Shown: positions 1 through 8,530 of the stretch, piece by piece
Layout: each line of letters starts with the position of its first letter
How positions within the stretch are numbered: the stretch's first letter is position 1
Source: Microbacterium pygmaeum
GTDB lineage: Bacteria > Actinomycetota > Actinomycetes > Actinomycetales > Microbacteriaceae
Direction of reading: 5' to 3'
Assembly (NCBI RefSeq): GCF_900100885.1
Contig: NZ_LT629692.1
Coordinates: 248,001-312,000, forward strand
Length of the DNA: 64,000 bases
Program-made: the position numbers and the translations under genes
The notes under the pieces: generated by a model
The model's input: only the letters and a program-made list of their open reading frames with translations
Database searches by the model: none
Told to the model about the DNA's origin: nothing

Positions 1-2
1 CC

Positions 3-87
3 GGGGCAAATGAACGGCCGTGGATGAAGTTCAGTTGCCTCAGACTTCGCTACGGGCAGCGATCAGACAGCCATCCGAGGCAAATGA
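3..87. repeat. Dispersed GAGGCAAnTGAAC inverted-repeat element, copy at the left window edge
   Basis: Three copies of one motif lie here. GGGGCAAATGAAC (3-15) faces GTTCAGTTGCCTC (29-41) across a 13-nt spacer, and CCGAGGCAAATGA (75-87) follows about 33 nt further on. The same arrangement, with the same 13-nt spacer, occurs in every full unit of the array at 18706-19246. The element lies just downstream of the lipoprotein gene. I see no ORF worth calling in 1-160. The function is unknown; a protein-binding site or a small mobile palindrome are both possible. Confidence 0.6.
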
Positions 88-160
88 GCGACGGATGCCG
101 CAACCCGGCCCGCGGCGAGGGTCACACGTGCCGGCGCGCAGATGCGCGCACCGCGCGCTG

Positions 161-889
161 CTAGTTCGAGCCGTAGATCGGCACCCGCACGCTGTCGAAC
201 TCGGCGCTGCCGGCGAGGATCAGCGACACGTCGCTGTCCTCCTCCAGCCCGTCGACGACGGCGACGGCAGCGCGCGGGGCCATGTCCATCGTGCAGACCT
301 GGTCGGCGGGCGGCGTCACGAAGGTCACGGTGACCTCAGCGGGGCCGGTCGCCGCGACATCCTGGATCACCGGTGCGCACGAGGAAGAACCCCACGTGAG
401 CAGGACGAACTCGCCGTCCTCGTCGGTCCATCCGGCGCTGGGCAGGTAGTCGGTGGTGCCGCCTCCGGCGAGCCCGTCGACGCCGTCCAGCTCGGCGGTG
501 CCGGCGAAGTTGTCGCCGCCCACGGTGATGGCGAGGTCCTTCGAAGGATCGACGCCCTCCGGCGCGTCCACCAGCGTCACCCGAGGCACCAGGTCCCGCG
601 TGCAGGGGGTGGTCTCCTCGGGCTCGACGAGCGTCACCGAGAGCGAGCCGTCCGCCTCGAGCTGCGCGTCCTCGGCCGCGGGCACACAGGTCGAGCTGCC
701 CTGGGTCACGAGGCCGATCAGGCGTCCGTCATCGAGCCAGGCCGCGGTGATCTCCGCGTCGGTGCTCGACTCCGATGCGCCGGGCGTCGCCGCCGTCCCG
801 CCGGACGAGGATGCGCAGCCGGCGAGGGCTCCGCCGAGGAGAAGGGCGACGCCGAGACCGGCCAGGAGTGAGGGGGTGCGACGATCCAT
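161..889 (-). CDS. Secreted lipoprotein with an internal duplication
   Basis: A 242-aa protein that begins with a lipoprotein signal peptide: a basic start (MDRR), a hydrophobic core and a lipobox ending LAGC at about residue 24, so it should be lipid-anchored outside the membrane. The mature part looks like two related ~100-aa halves. Each has a GSS(S/T)C.P motif, a later CT.D..PR motif and beta-rich sequence, so each half probably holds a disulfide. The start at 889 puts the signal peptide at the N-terminus; an in-frame start at 982 would add 31 residues ahead of it and is unlikely. A GGAAGG stretch lies about 10 nt upstream. I do not recognise a named family. Downstream neighbour of cardiolipin synthase, with a 193-bp gap. 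Confidence 0.8.
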   Translation of the reverse strand: MDRRTPSLLAGLGVALLLGGALAGCASSSGGTAATPGASESSTDAEITAAWLDDGRLIGLVTQGSSTCVPAAEDAQLEADGSLSVTLVEPEETTPCTRDLVPRVTLVDAPEGVDPSKDLAITVGGDNFAGTAELDGVDGLAGGGTTDYLPSAGWTDEDGEFVLLTWGSSSCAPVIQDVAATGPAEVTVTFVTPPADQVCTMDMAPRAAVAVVDGLEEDSDVSLILAGSAEFDSVRVPIYGSN

Positions 890-1082
890 GAGCGTGCGGC
901 CTTCCGAATGCGGTGTGCAGGGGGCGAGGGTGGTGCGCCGGATGCGCGGAAACCGCATCGACAGAACCATCATGGCGCGCACCGCTGAGCGATGACGGAG
1001 AGATCGGTAACGCCCCGATCACAATGCGAGAAGGGTCCCCGGAAAGCGCGCAGATCGCGCGACCCGCGGCATCCGCACCGTC

Positions 1083-2546
1083 CTACTGCAACGCAGACGT
1101 CAGACGCGCCAGGTTGTCCAGCACGGTCGAGCGAAGCGGCTGCTTCTCCCACTCCTCGAGCGTGAGCTGCCGGCTGAGGGCTCGATAGGATGCCTCGACC
1201 TCGCGCATCTCGCTGACGAACTCCTCGCCGCGAACGAGCATCGAGATCTCCATGTTCAGACCGAACGAGCGCATGTCCATGTTGCTGGAGCCGATGATGG
1301 CGACCTCGTCGTCGATCGTCATCGACTTGCTGTGCAGGATGTACGGGCGCCGGTACATCCAGATGTGCACGCCCGCGCGCAGCAGCGCCTCGTAGTAGCT
1401 GCGCTGCGCGTGGTAGACCATCGCCTGGTCGCCCTCTTCCGAGACGAACAGTTCGACGTGGATGCCGCGCTGGCACGCGGTCGTGATCGCCAGGAGCAGC
1501 GCCTCATCCGGGACGAAGTACGGGCTGACGATGATGATCTTGCGCTGCGCGGCGTAGAGGAGCCCGGCGAACAGCTTGAGATTGTTCTCGAACTCGAACC
1601 CCGGTCCGGAGGGGATGATCTGGCAGTCCAAGTCGCCCGGTCCGGTCTTCACGTCGAAGAGATCGATCTCGTCCGTGAGCACCTCGTCCGTCTCGCTGTA
1701 CCAGTCGCTGAGGAAGACGGCGTTGACGGATGCCACGACCGGCCCCTCGAAGCGGGCCATCAGATCCACCCAGTGCAGACCGCGTTTGATGTTCTTCTTG
1801 AGGTTGTAGGTCGAGTCGGTGACGTTCTGCGATCCGGTGAACGCGACGCGTCCGTCCACGACGAGGAGCTTGCGGTGATTGCGCAGATCGGGGCGCTGGT
1901 ACTTCCCCTTGAACGGCTGCACCGGCAGCATCAGATGCCATTCCGCGCCCATCGCGTCAAGGCGCCTGAGGGTCTTCTTGTAGAACGGCTTGCCACGGTT
2001 CGCCCAGTGGTCCAGCAGCACGCGCACCGTGACTCCGCGCGCGGCGACCTCCTCCATCGCCCGGAAGAAGTTGTCGGTGGATGCGTCGCTCTGCAGGATG
2101 TAGAACTCGACGTGCACGTACCGCTCGGCCGCGCGGATCGAGGTCGCCATGGAGTCGAGGCTCTGCTGATAATCCGACGTCAGGTGCGCCTCGTTGTCGC
2201 CGGCGAGCGGCATTGCACCCAGGTTGCGGTTGAGCGTCACCAGCGACGTGAACCACTCGGGTGCGTGCGGGCGCAGGGTGCCGAAGTCCAGCGACTCGCT
2301 CGTGTCGTGGATGTACGCGTTGATCCGTTCCTGCTTGCGGCGGCGCTTGCGGGGCAGCCGCGGGGTCCCGATGAGCAGGAACAGGAAGACGCCGATGAAT
2401 GGGATGAAGTAGATGGCCAGCAGCCAGGCCATCGCGGCCGTAGGACGGCGGTTGCGCGGCACGACGATGATCGCGGTGACGCGGATCACCAGGTCGGTGA
2501 GGAACACCAGGATGACCCACCAGGAAGGGTCGAAGGTGATCGTCAT
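1083..2546 (-). CDS. cls: Cardiolipin synthase (phospholipase D superfamily)
   Basis: A 487-aa membrane enzyme that makes cardiolipin by phosphatidyl transfer. Two N-terminal membrane segments (about residues 7-30 and 38-60) are followed by two PLD catalytic motifs of HxKxxxxD type: HRKLLVVDG near residue 222 and HSKSMTIDD near residue 405. Length and layout match bacterial ClsA-type enzymes. The open frame runs much further upstream, but the start at 2546 (MTITFDPSWW) is right: it begins just before the first membrane segment and has a GGGGAGG ribosome site about 6 nt upstream. A TAGGGT -10-like box sits inside a CCCCACCCTAGTGGGG palindrome a little further up. Confidence 0.93.
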   Translation of the reverse strand: MTITFDPSWWVILVFLTDLVIRVTAIIVVPRNRRPTAAMAWLLAIYFIPFIGVFLFLLIGTPRLPRKRRRKQERINAYIHDTSESLDFGTLRPHAPEWFTSLVTLNRNLGAMPLAGDNEAHLTSDYQQSLDSMATSIRAAERYVHVEFYILQSDASTDNFFRAMEEVAARGVTVRVLLDHWANRGKPFYKKTLRRLDAMGAEWHLMLPVQPFKGKYQRPDLRNHRKLLVVDGRVAFTGSQNVTDSTYNLKKNIKRGLHWVDLMARFEGPVVASVNAVFLSDWYSETDEVLTDEIDLFDVKTGPGDLDCQIIPSGPGFEFENNLKLFAGLLYAAQRKIIIVSPYFVPDEALLLAITTACQRGIHVELFVSEEGDQAMVYHAQRSYYEALLRAGVHIWMYRRPYILHSKSMTIDDEVAIIGSSNMDMRSFGLNMEISMLVRGEEFVSEMREVEASYRALSRQLTLEEWEKQPLRSTVLDNLARLTSALQ

Positions 2547-2596
2547 TCCTGGCCTCCCCGGGGCTGAGCGTCCTCCCCACCCTAGTGGGGATGCCC

Positions 2597-2785
2597 TCAG
2601 CGCTCCGGAGCCGCCGGCACCGGAGGAAGTCCGCGCTTGGCGCGCTCCTCCGCTTCGATGCGCGCGTACACGCGACGCTCGGTGCGATCCGATCGCAGGA
2701 TGCTGCGCAGGATGAAGAAGAACAGACCGCTGACGACGATCGTGGGCAGCAGCGACCAGAAGACCGCGACCCAGTACTCGTCCAT
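2597..2785 (-). CDS. Small single-pass membrane protein (62 aa)
   Basis: A 62-aa protein with one hydrophobic segment (about residues 6-29) followed by a highly charged Arg/Glu tail and a Pro-rich end. A TATTCT -10 box lies exactly 6 nt before the ATG, so the mRNA is probably leaderless, which supports this as a real gene rather than a shadow. It sits between cls (same strand, 50-bp gap) and the divergent DUF4192 gene. I cannot name its function. Confidence 0.7.
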   Translation of the reverse strand: MDEYWVAVFWSLLPTIVVSGLFFFILRSILRSDRTERRVYARIEAEERAKRGLPPVPAAPER

Positions 2786-2791
2786 GCCTCA

Positions 2792-2797
2792 AGAATA
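2792..2797 (-). promoter_or_regulatory. -10 box TATTCT of a probable leaderless promoter
   Basis: TATTCT on the minus strand, 6 nt (TGAGGC) before the ATG at 2785. Transcription would start at or next to the A of the start codon. No convincing -35 was found. Confidence 0.5.
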
Positions 2798-2951
2798 CGC
2801 GCCCGAGGATGCGGTTTCGGCCGGTGGTGGGAACGTTCCTCCCCACGCCTGCGGGTTCGCCGATCCCTCCACAGGTGCCGCATCTCGCGCGGATATCCCC
2901 AGACAGAGGAGGCAGTCTCCGGCGCGACGGTCGGGCAGGCATCGTCGGTGC

Positions 2952-4115
2952 ATGACGACGATCATCAAAGCCGCCGGCGCGGCGCAGTTCCTCTCCCTCA
3001 TCCCGCGCATGCTGGGCTATCGGCCGACGCAGAGCGTCGTGATGGTCCCCTTCGACGGTTCGCGCAGCCTCGGCGCGATGCGGATCGACCTGCCCGCGGC
3101 ATCCGAATTCGATGAGATCGACCGCATCGCGGCCACACTGCTGGGTATGGTGTGCCGGCTGCCGGACGCGAACGGCCTCGCCATCATCACGTACACCGAT
3201 GCCGGGTTCGCGGAGGGAGGGATGCCGCATCGCAGCCTCTCCGAAGCCCTCCAGCGCCGCGCGGAGGACTGCGGAATCCATGTGAACGACGTCCTGTGCG
3301 TCGGCGCGGACGCCTGGGGATCGCAGTTCGACCCGCTCTGCCCGCAGTTCGGGCGGCCCCTCGAGGAGCTGCAGGACGAGCCCGAGGGCGCGTCGCACCT
3401 GAACATCGCTGCGGGCGACCAGGCGGCGGGCGCGGAGCTGCCCGAGGTCGATCCCGAGGAGAGCGCGCGAACGGCTCGCGCCCTGCGTTCGCTGCAGGAC
3501 GCCGTGGAGCTGGTCTGCGGACCCGCCGTCGACGCCGAATCCGCCGCGACGGAGCACACCGGCGACGAGGCAACCGCCGATGACCGCAGGGTCGACCCGC
3601 AGGCGCTCGCCGCGGTCTGCGCGCTCGACGACCTGCCCACGCTGTTCGAGAGCGCGATGGGGTGGGATGCCGCGCACCTCTCGCCCTTCGACGCGGCGGC
3701 GCTCCTGTGGTGCCTCTCCCGGCCCGCGCTGCGCGACATCGCGCTCGTGCAGTGGTGCGGCGGGCTGGCCTCGGGCGATGAGGCCCTCGACGCGCAGCTG
3801 CGATGGGAGTCGGGCGAGGAGTATCCGACCCATCTGGCCATGCGGATGTGGGGAGAGGGCGAGCGGCCGGATCCCGACCGGCTCGAAGCTGCGCTCGCCC
3901 TCTCCCGACGGATCGCCGCTGCCGCGCCGCGGTCCCTGCGGGCGGGTCCGCTCGCGACCTGCGGATGGCTGGCGTGGGCGCTGGGCCGCTCGACGCACGC
4001 CGAGCGGTACGTCGTCGCCGCCTGCGAGATCGAGCCGGAGCACGGGCTCGCTGAGATCGTGCGCTCGTTCGTGCATGCCGGGCACCTGCCCGACTGGGCG
4101 TTCCGGCCGCGGTGA
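2952..4115 (+). CDS. DUF4192 domain-containing protein
   Basis: A 387-aa soluble protein. The N-terminus (MTTIIKAAGAAQFLSLIPRM, then a GYRPTQSVV motif) is typical of the actinobacterial DUF4192 family, whose biochemical function is not established. The start at 2952 matches the family's beginning; the open frame extends upstream only because of high GC. The middle (about residues 140-230) is acidic and less conserved; the end has helical repeats rich in Trp, Ala and Leu. It is divergent from the 62-aa gene across 166 bp, which contains a perfect GGAACGTTCC palindrome (2830-2839), and convergent with lysS. Confidence 0.85.
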   Translation: MTTIIKAAGAAQFLSLIPRMLGYRPTQSVVMVPFDGSRSLGAMRIDLPAASEFDEIDRIAATLLGMVCRLPDANGLAIITYTDAGFAEGGMPHRSLSEALQRRAEDCGIHVNDVLCVGADAWGSQFDPLCPQFGRPLEELQDEPEGASHLNIAAGDQAAGAELPEVDPEESARTARALRSLQDAVELVCGPAVDAESAATEHTGDEATADDRRVDPQALAAVCALDDLPTLFESAMGWDAAHLSPFDAAALLWCLSRPALRDIALVQWCGGLASGDEALDAQLRWESGEEYPTHLAMRMWGEGERPDPDRLEAALALSRRIAAAAPRSLRAGPLATCGWLAWALGRSTHAERYVVAACEIEPEHGLAEIVRSFVHAGHLPDWAFRPR

Positions 4116-4157
4116 CCGATCTCACTGCAGCGGGGGTCGATGGCCCGTCGAGCGGCG

Positions 4158-5804
4158 CTACTTCACGAGCGGGAACAGAATCGTCTCGCGGATGCCGAGA
4201 CCCGTGATCGCCATCAGCAGCCGGTCGATCCCCATGCCGAGACCGCCCGACGGCGGCATCCCGTGCTCGAGCGCCCGGAGGAACTCCTCGTCGACCCGCA
4301 TCGCCTCGACATCGCCCCGTGCGGCGAGCTTCGCCTGCTCGGTGAACCGCTCGCGCTGGATGACCGGATCCACGAGCTCGGAGTATCCCGTGGCCAGCTC
4401 GAACCCACGCACGTAGAGGTCCCACTTCTCCACGACGCCCGGGATGGAACGGTGCTCGCGCACCAGCGGGCTGGTGTCGAGCGGGAAGTCCATGACGAAC
4501 GTCGGCCGGGTGAGGTCGCCCTTGACGAAGTACTCCCACAGCTCCTCGACGTACTTGCCGTGGGTCGGCTGCGGCGGGTCGTCGATGTCGGCGAGCGCAG
4601 CCAGCGCGCGCAGCTCCTCGACCGAGGTGTCGGGTGAGATGGGCGTAAGCGGTTCCGCCTCGGTCCACCAGGTCCCGACCGCCTCGTTGAGCGAGTCGTA
4701 CATCGAAATGCGGTCCCACTCACCCCCGAGGTCGAACTCGGTGCCGTCGGCCCACGTGACCGTGGTCGACCCGGTGACCGCGATCGCCGCGTTCTGCACG
4801 AGCTCCTGGGTCAGGTCGGCGATCCCGTGATAGTCGGAGTAGGCCTCGTAGGACTCGAGCATCGCGAACTCGGGGCTGTGCGTGGAGTCAGCGCCCTCGT
4901 TGCGGAAGTTGCGGTTGATCTCGAACACCCGGTCGAGGCCGCCGACGACCGCGCGCTTGAGGAACAGCTCCGGGGCGATGCGCAGGTAGAGCTCGGTGTC
5001 GAACGCGTTGGAGCGGGTCACGAACGGGCGGGCCGACGCGCCGCCGTGCTGCACCTGGAGCATCGGCGTCTCAACCTCGATGTATCCGCGATCGGCGAAC
5101 GTCTGCCGAAGGGATGCGTTCACCTTGGCGCGCGCGCGGACGGTGTCGCGCGCCTGCTCGCGCACGATGAGGTCGAGGTAGCGGCTGCGCACCCGGTTCT
5201 CTTCGCTCAGTTCGTTGTGCAGGTTCGGCAGGGGCAGGATCGCCTTGGCCGCGATCGCCCAGTCCGAGGCCAGAATCGACAGCTCACCGCGGCGGCTGGA
5301 GATGACCTCGCCGCTCACGAACACGTGATCGCCGAGGTCGACCAGGTCCTTCCAGTCCTGCAGCGACTCCTCGCCGACCGAGGCCAGCGACACCATGGCC
5401 TGGATGCGGCTGCCGTCGCCCGCCTGCAGGGTGGCGAAGCACAGCTTGCCCGTGTTACGGCTGGAGACCACGCGTCCGGCGACGCCGACGACGACACCGG
5501 TCTCCGCGCCCGCTTCGAGCTCGCCGAAACGCTCGCGCACGCGCGGAATCGAGTCGGTGACCGGCACCCCGACGGGGTAGGCGCCGCCCGCGGCATCCGT
5601 CCGCTCCGCGATCAGCCGCTCGCGCTTGGCAAGACGTACGGCCTTCTGCTCGGACACTTCTGCAAGCTCAGCGCGGAGAGCGTCCTCGTCGGCGGACTCG
5701 GTCGCGTCGGCGGACTCGGTCGCGTCGGCGGGCGCGGTCGCGTCGGCGGGCGCGGTCGCGTCGGCGGGCTCGGTCGCGTCGGCGGGCGCGGGGGTATTGC
5801 TCAT
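4158..5804 (-). CDS. lysS: Lysyl-tRNA synthetase, class II
   Basis: A 548-aa class II synthetase that charges tRNA-Lys. The anticodon-binding OB domain lies at about residues 80-190. The catalytic core has motif 2 (FRNEGADSTHSPEF) and a C-terminal motif 3 (GMGIDRLLMAITG). It starts at 5804 with GAGGAG 8 nt upstream. The first ~40 residues are an unusual PADAT(A/E) hexapeptide repeat encoded by an 18-bp tandem repeat (5697-5786) and are not part of the normal enzyme. Last gene of the folate/ftsH gene string, but separated from it by 345 bp, so it may have its own promoter. Confidence 0.97.
   Translation of the reverse strand: MSNTPAPADATEPADATAPADATAPADATESADATESADEDALRAELAEVSEQKAVRLAKRERLIAERTDAAGGAYPVGVPVTDSIPRVRERFGELEAGAETGVVVGVAGRVVSSRNTGKLCFATLQAGDGSRIQAMVSLASVGEESLQDWKDLVDLGDHVFVSGEVISSRRGELSILASDWAIAAKAILPLPNLHNELSEENRVRSRYLDLIVREQARDTVRARAKVNASLRQTFADRGYIEVETPMLQVQHGGASARPFVTRSNAFDTELYLRIAPELFLKRAVVGGLDRVFEINRNFRNEGADSTHSPEFAMLESYEAYSDYHGIADLTQELVQNAAIAVTGSTTVTWADGTEFDLGGEWDRISMYDSLNEAVGTWWTEAEPLTPISPDTSVEELRALAALADIDDPPQPTHGKYVEELWEYFVKGDLTRPTFVMDFPLDTSPLVREHRSIPGVVEKWDLYVRGFELATGYSELVDPVIQRERFTEQAKLAARGDVEAMRVDEEFLRALEHGMPPSGGLGMGIDRLLMAITGLGIRETILFPLVK
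5697..5786 (-). repeat. 18-bp tandem repeat inside lysS
   Basis: Five consecutive 18-bp units of the form GGCGG(G/A)CTCGGTCGCGTC (plus-strand view) encode PADATE/PADATA/SADATE hexapeptides at residues 7-36 of LysS. Units differ by one or two bases. Each unit keeps the reading frame, so copy number could vary without breaking the gene. Confidence 0.85.
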
Positions 5805-6149
5805 CGGTCGGGCTCCTCGGAAGTCCCGGCAAGTCTATCGGCGCACGCCTGGACGCCCCTCTGCGCGGCGGGCCGCGCACGCGCTGCGGTTCTGCGCGCG
5901 CGTACGCGCTGCGGTACTCCACGCGCGCTGCGATTCTGGCTCGGCCCCGGGCCCGTACCCCCGCGCGGCTGTTTCCTGCTCGCGCGGCGCAAATCGGTGC
6001 CGCGCGAGCAGGAAACTGTAGCGCGGGCCACCGGGGCCGCCGCGCGATCAGGAAAAAGCAGCGCAAGCAGCCGGGCCGGGCGCGCACACCCCCCACCCCC
6101 GCAGCCGAGCCCGGCCGGGCGCGCGCACCCCCGAGCCGCGGCCCGCGCC
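5805..6149. other. Non-coding interval upstream of lysS, rich in palindromes
   Basis: 345 bp without a supportable gene. From 5879 to about 5938 a CGCGCTGCG(G/A)T(T/A)CT motif occurs three times. An 18-bp perfect inverted repeat follows (5971-6016), then a degenerate third arm (about 6037-6055) and two imperfect copies of a GCCGGGCGCGC-containing stretch (about 6069-6135). lysS transcription presumably starts within this interval. In many actinobacteria panC lies between the DUF2520 gene and lysS; no trace of it is readable here. Confidence 0.6.
5971..6016. repeat. Perfect 18-bp inverted repeat (GTTTCCTGCTCGCGCGGC)
   Basis: The left arm 5971-5988 and right arm 5999-6016 are exact reverse complements with a 10-nt loop. 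Outside the arms the pairing continues imperfectly (CCCGCGC...). The GGAAA arms and missing T-run make an intrinsic terminator less likely than a palindromic repeat element. Confidence 0.75.
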
Positions 6150-6875
6150 TCATCCGTCGAGCGGGTCGATCAATCCGTCGAGCGGGTCGATGGGGCCCAT
6201 CGGGCCGGCCTCGGAGAGCGCGTGATCGACGGTGGAATGGATCAGCGACGAGAGGAAGCGCCCCGGGTTGGGCACGCCGGCCTCCGCGAGCAGCGACGTC
6301 GACTGCCGCACGATCGACTGCGAGAACGCTGTGGCGATCTCCAGCGCTTCGGCGTAGGCGGGACGGTCGGCCTCGGCGACGACCACCGGCTCGCAGCCGA
6401 GTTCGACGGCGAGCGCCTGCGCGATCGGCAGCACCGGAGCCGGCGCGGTCACGGCGGCATACGAGTGGGCCAGCGAGCGCAGGTCCATGGACGTGCCCGT
6501 GAACGCGAGGGCCGGATGCACCGCCAGCGGGATCGCCCCGCGCGACGCTGCCGGGGCCAGCACGTCCGTGCCGTACGCGGCATCGGTGTGCAGCAGGAGC
6601 TGGCCGACCTGCCATGCGCCCAGATCGGCGAGTCCGCTCACGAGGCCGGCGAGCTCGTCGTGCGGCACCGCGATGATCACGAGCTCGCTGCGCCGGATCA
6701 CCTCGAGCACATCGAGCACGGGAACGCCCGGCAGGACAGCCGCCACGCGCTCGTCATCGGAGCCGCTCGTGATGCCGACGATCGCGTGACCGGCACCGCC
6801 CAGCGCCGCGCCAACGACGGGACCGACGCGGCCGGCGCCGATGATGCCGATGCCCAGGCGTCCGTCGCGCCTCAT
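6150..6875 (-). CDS. DUF2520 Rossmann-fold protein (NADP-binding, ketopantoate reductase-like)
   Basis: A 241-aa protein with an N-terminal Rossmann motif (GIIGAGRVG, residues 8-16) followed by a DUF2520-type C-terminal helical domain (HPALAFTG motif near residue 120). Homologues usually sit beside panC and are thought, without firm proof, to be linked to pantothenate metabolism. The start at 6875 overlaps the preceding stop by 4 bp (ATGA), which favours it over the in-frame start 23 codons earlier. The C-terminus repeats IDPLDGLIDPLDG, from a 21-bp duplication. Confidence 0.85.
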   Translation of the reverse strand: MRRDGRLGIGIIGAGRVGPVVGAALGGAGHAIVGITSGSDDERVAAVLPGVPVLDVLEVIRRSELVIIAVPHDELAGLVSGLADLGAWQVGQLLLHTDAAYGTDVLAPAASRGAIPLAVHPALAFTGTSMDLRSLAHSYAAVTAPAPVLPIAQALAVELGCEPVVVAEADRPAYAEALEIATAFSQSIVRQSTSLLAEAGVPNPGRFLSSLIHSTVDHALSEAGPMGPIDPLDGLIDPLDG

Positions 6876-8530
6876 GGGGTGGGCTCCGACTGCTCGGCCG
6901 GCCCCTCGACAGGCTCGGGGACCGGAGCGACCTCGCCCGCCCACCGATGACTCCGATCGCCCGCCGTCGCCGTCACCACGGCCGCTTCGACATGCTCGAA
7001 CAGGTCCAGCGCCGCGTCGCGATCCAGGATGCCGATGCTCCCGGACACGCGACCTGTGATCGTGTGCGCGCGGATCCCGGCCACGGCGAGCCGCCGGTCG
7101 ACAGGGCCCTGGTGGATCCCGATGCTCTGCATGCGCGCCATCGGGAAGATCGCGAGCGAACGCCAGATCGCCCCGCGCCGCAGGAACAGCACGTCAGGGG
7201 CGAGGAGGAACCCGTTGCGCTTCCAAGACAGGGGACGAAACAGCCAGGCGCGTCGTGGCGTGTTCGTGTAGATGTCTTCTGCCGCCGGTCCGAGCAGCCC
7301 CTGCTCGAACACCATCGGCCACTCGTTCTCGGGCAGATCGGGCAGGAGCAGCCGGAGGACGCGCTCGACGTCGGTGCGCGTGCCGACCGGCAGCACCGTC
7401 GTGAACTGATCGGCGTTGGCGTCTGCCAGGCCTCGACCCGACAGCCGGTTGACGGTGATCTCCCACCAGCCGAACGGTCGCCACAGGATCGACTGCGTCA
7501 CCTGGACCGCGTGCACGCGACCCGGCGGAAGGATCTCGGTCACCGTCGTGAAGAGTCCGAAGGTGATCCGCACCCCGCTCGGCGTCGGCGCGATCGAGTA
7601 GCGCAGGGCGCGGGTGATGGTGCGCACCCAGTACGTGCCGAACCCGATCACAGCGGGAACGAGACTGAACAGGACCCACGGGGTGCCTGCGATCGCGCCC
7701 CACACGATGAAGGCGATGATCGCGAGCAGCGCCACCGTCGATCCGCTCAGGAGCCGGGATGCCACGAGCCGCCCGACGGGGATGTGCACGACCGACTCGG
7801 GCTCATCCACCGGCTCCTCGGCGCCCGTGATCAGCCCGTTGATGCCGGCGCTGACGACGGATGCGGCTGCCGAGACACGCGAGGTGCCGTGCCGCGCGGC
7901 ATCCGCTCGCGCTGCGTCGTCGAGCCTTCGGCCCGAAGCCAGTCTCAGGATGTCGGCCCGCACCTGCTCGGCGTTGAGCGTGGAGAGGTATTCGAGCTTG
8001 ACGTTGGAGTCCAGTCCCGCGCCGACGACCTCGAGCTTGGCCATCCCGAGCAGGCGGGCGACCATCGGCCGGGTGAGGTTGACGCCCTGCACCCGGTCCA
8101 GCGGCGCCCGTCGGTGGGTGCGGAAGAGCACACCGCTTCGCACCTCGACGTCGTCGCCGGTGATGCGGAACGTGTGGAACCGCCACGAGAGGTAGAAGAC
8201 CCCGATCAGCAGCAGCAGGACACCGAGGACGGCCAGGAGCGCGACGACGTACAGGTTGTTGGCGACGATCCAGTTGATCGGGTCGCCGTTTTCCAGCTGG
8301 TCGATCTCGACTTCGTACTCGTCGTCCAGCCACGGCAGGAACAGGTAGACGAGCCGGTCCCGGAGGTTCGCCACGACGATGCCGACGATCACGAGGAGGA
8401 AGAGCCCGCCGCGCAGCAACGGGGTGAGCGGGTGGAGGCGGTGCCACTCCCCGTCGCTGAGCGGTGACCGGGCTCCCGGAAGCAGACCAGGCGGAGTGGT
8501 GTCGGGAGGGACCGCTGCCGCGTCGGTCAC
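6872..8530 (-). CDS. Bacterial PH domain membrane protein, YdbT-like
   Basis: A 552-aa membrane protein with two pairs of membrane helices (about residues 32-55 and 80-110, then about 240-285) alternating with bacterial PH-like (bPH_2, formerly DUF304) domains; motifs such as YRI/FRITGDDVEVRSGVLFR and RAPLDRVQGV mark them. It is the longer partner of a YdbS/YdbT-type pair. I chose the GTG at 8530 because it overlaps the previous gene's stop as GTGA; the 150 extra codons upstream read through that gene in another frame. Function in this family is not known; a role in the envelope is likely. Confidence 0.85.
   Translation of the reverse strand: MTDAAAVPPDTTPPGLLPGARSPLSDGEWHRLHPLTPLLRGGLFLLVIVGIVVANLRDRLVYLFLPWLDDEYEVEIDQLENGDPINWIVANNLYVVALLAVLGVLLLLIGVFYLSWRFHTFRITGDDVEVRSGVLFRTHRRAPLDRVQGVNLTRPMVARLLGMAKLEVVGAGLDSNVKLEYLSTLNAEQVRADILRLASGRRLDDAARADAARHGTSRVSAAASVVSAGINGLITGAEEPVDEPESVVHIPVGRLVASRLLSGSTVALLAIIAFIVWGAIAGTPWVLFSLVPAVIGFGTYWVRTITRALRYSIAPTPSGVRITFGLFTTVTEILPPGRVHAVQVTQSILWRPFGWWEITVNRLSGRGLADANADQFTTVLPVGTRTDVERVLRLLLPDLPENEWPMVFEQGLLGPAAEDIYTNTPRRAWLFRPLSWKRNGFLLAPDVLFLRRGAIWRSLAIFPMARMQSIGIHQGPVDRRLAVAGIRAHTITGRVSGSIGILDRDAALDLFEHVEAAVVTATAGDRSHRWAGEVAPVPEPVEGPAEQSEPTP

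Noticed and set aside
2547..4085. N-terminal extension of the cardiolipin synthase frame to 1000 aa
   Set aside because: The extension lies antisense to DUF4192 and the 62-aa gene region; normal length, ribosome site and membrane segments fix the start at 2546.
5971..6016. Intrinsic terminator for the DUF2520 gene
   Set aside because: The stem is strong, but no T-run follows on either strand and it lies over 130 bp past the stop; a repeat element fits better.
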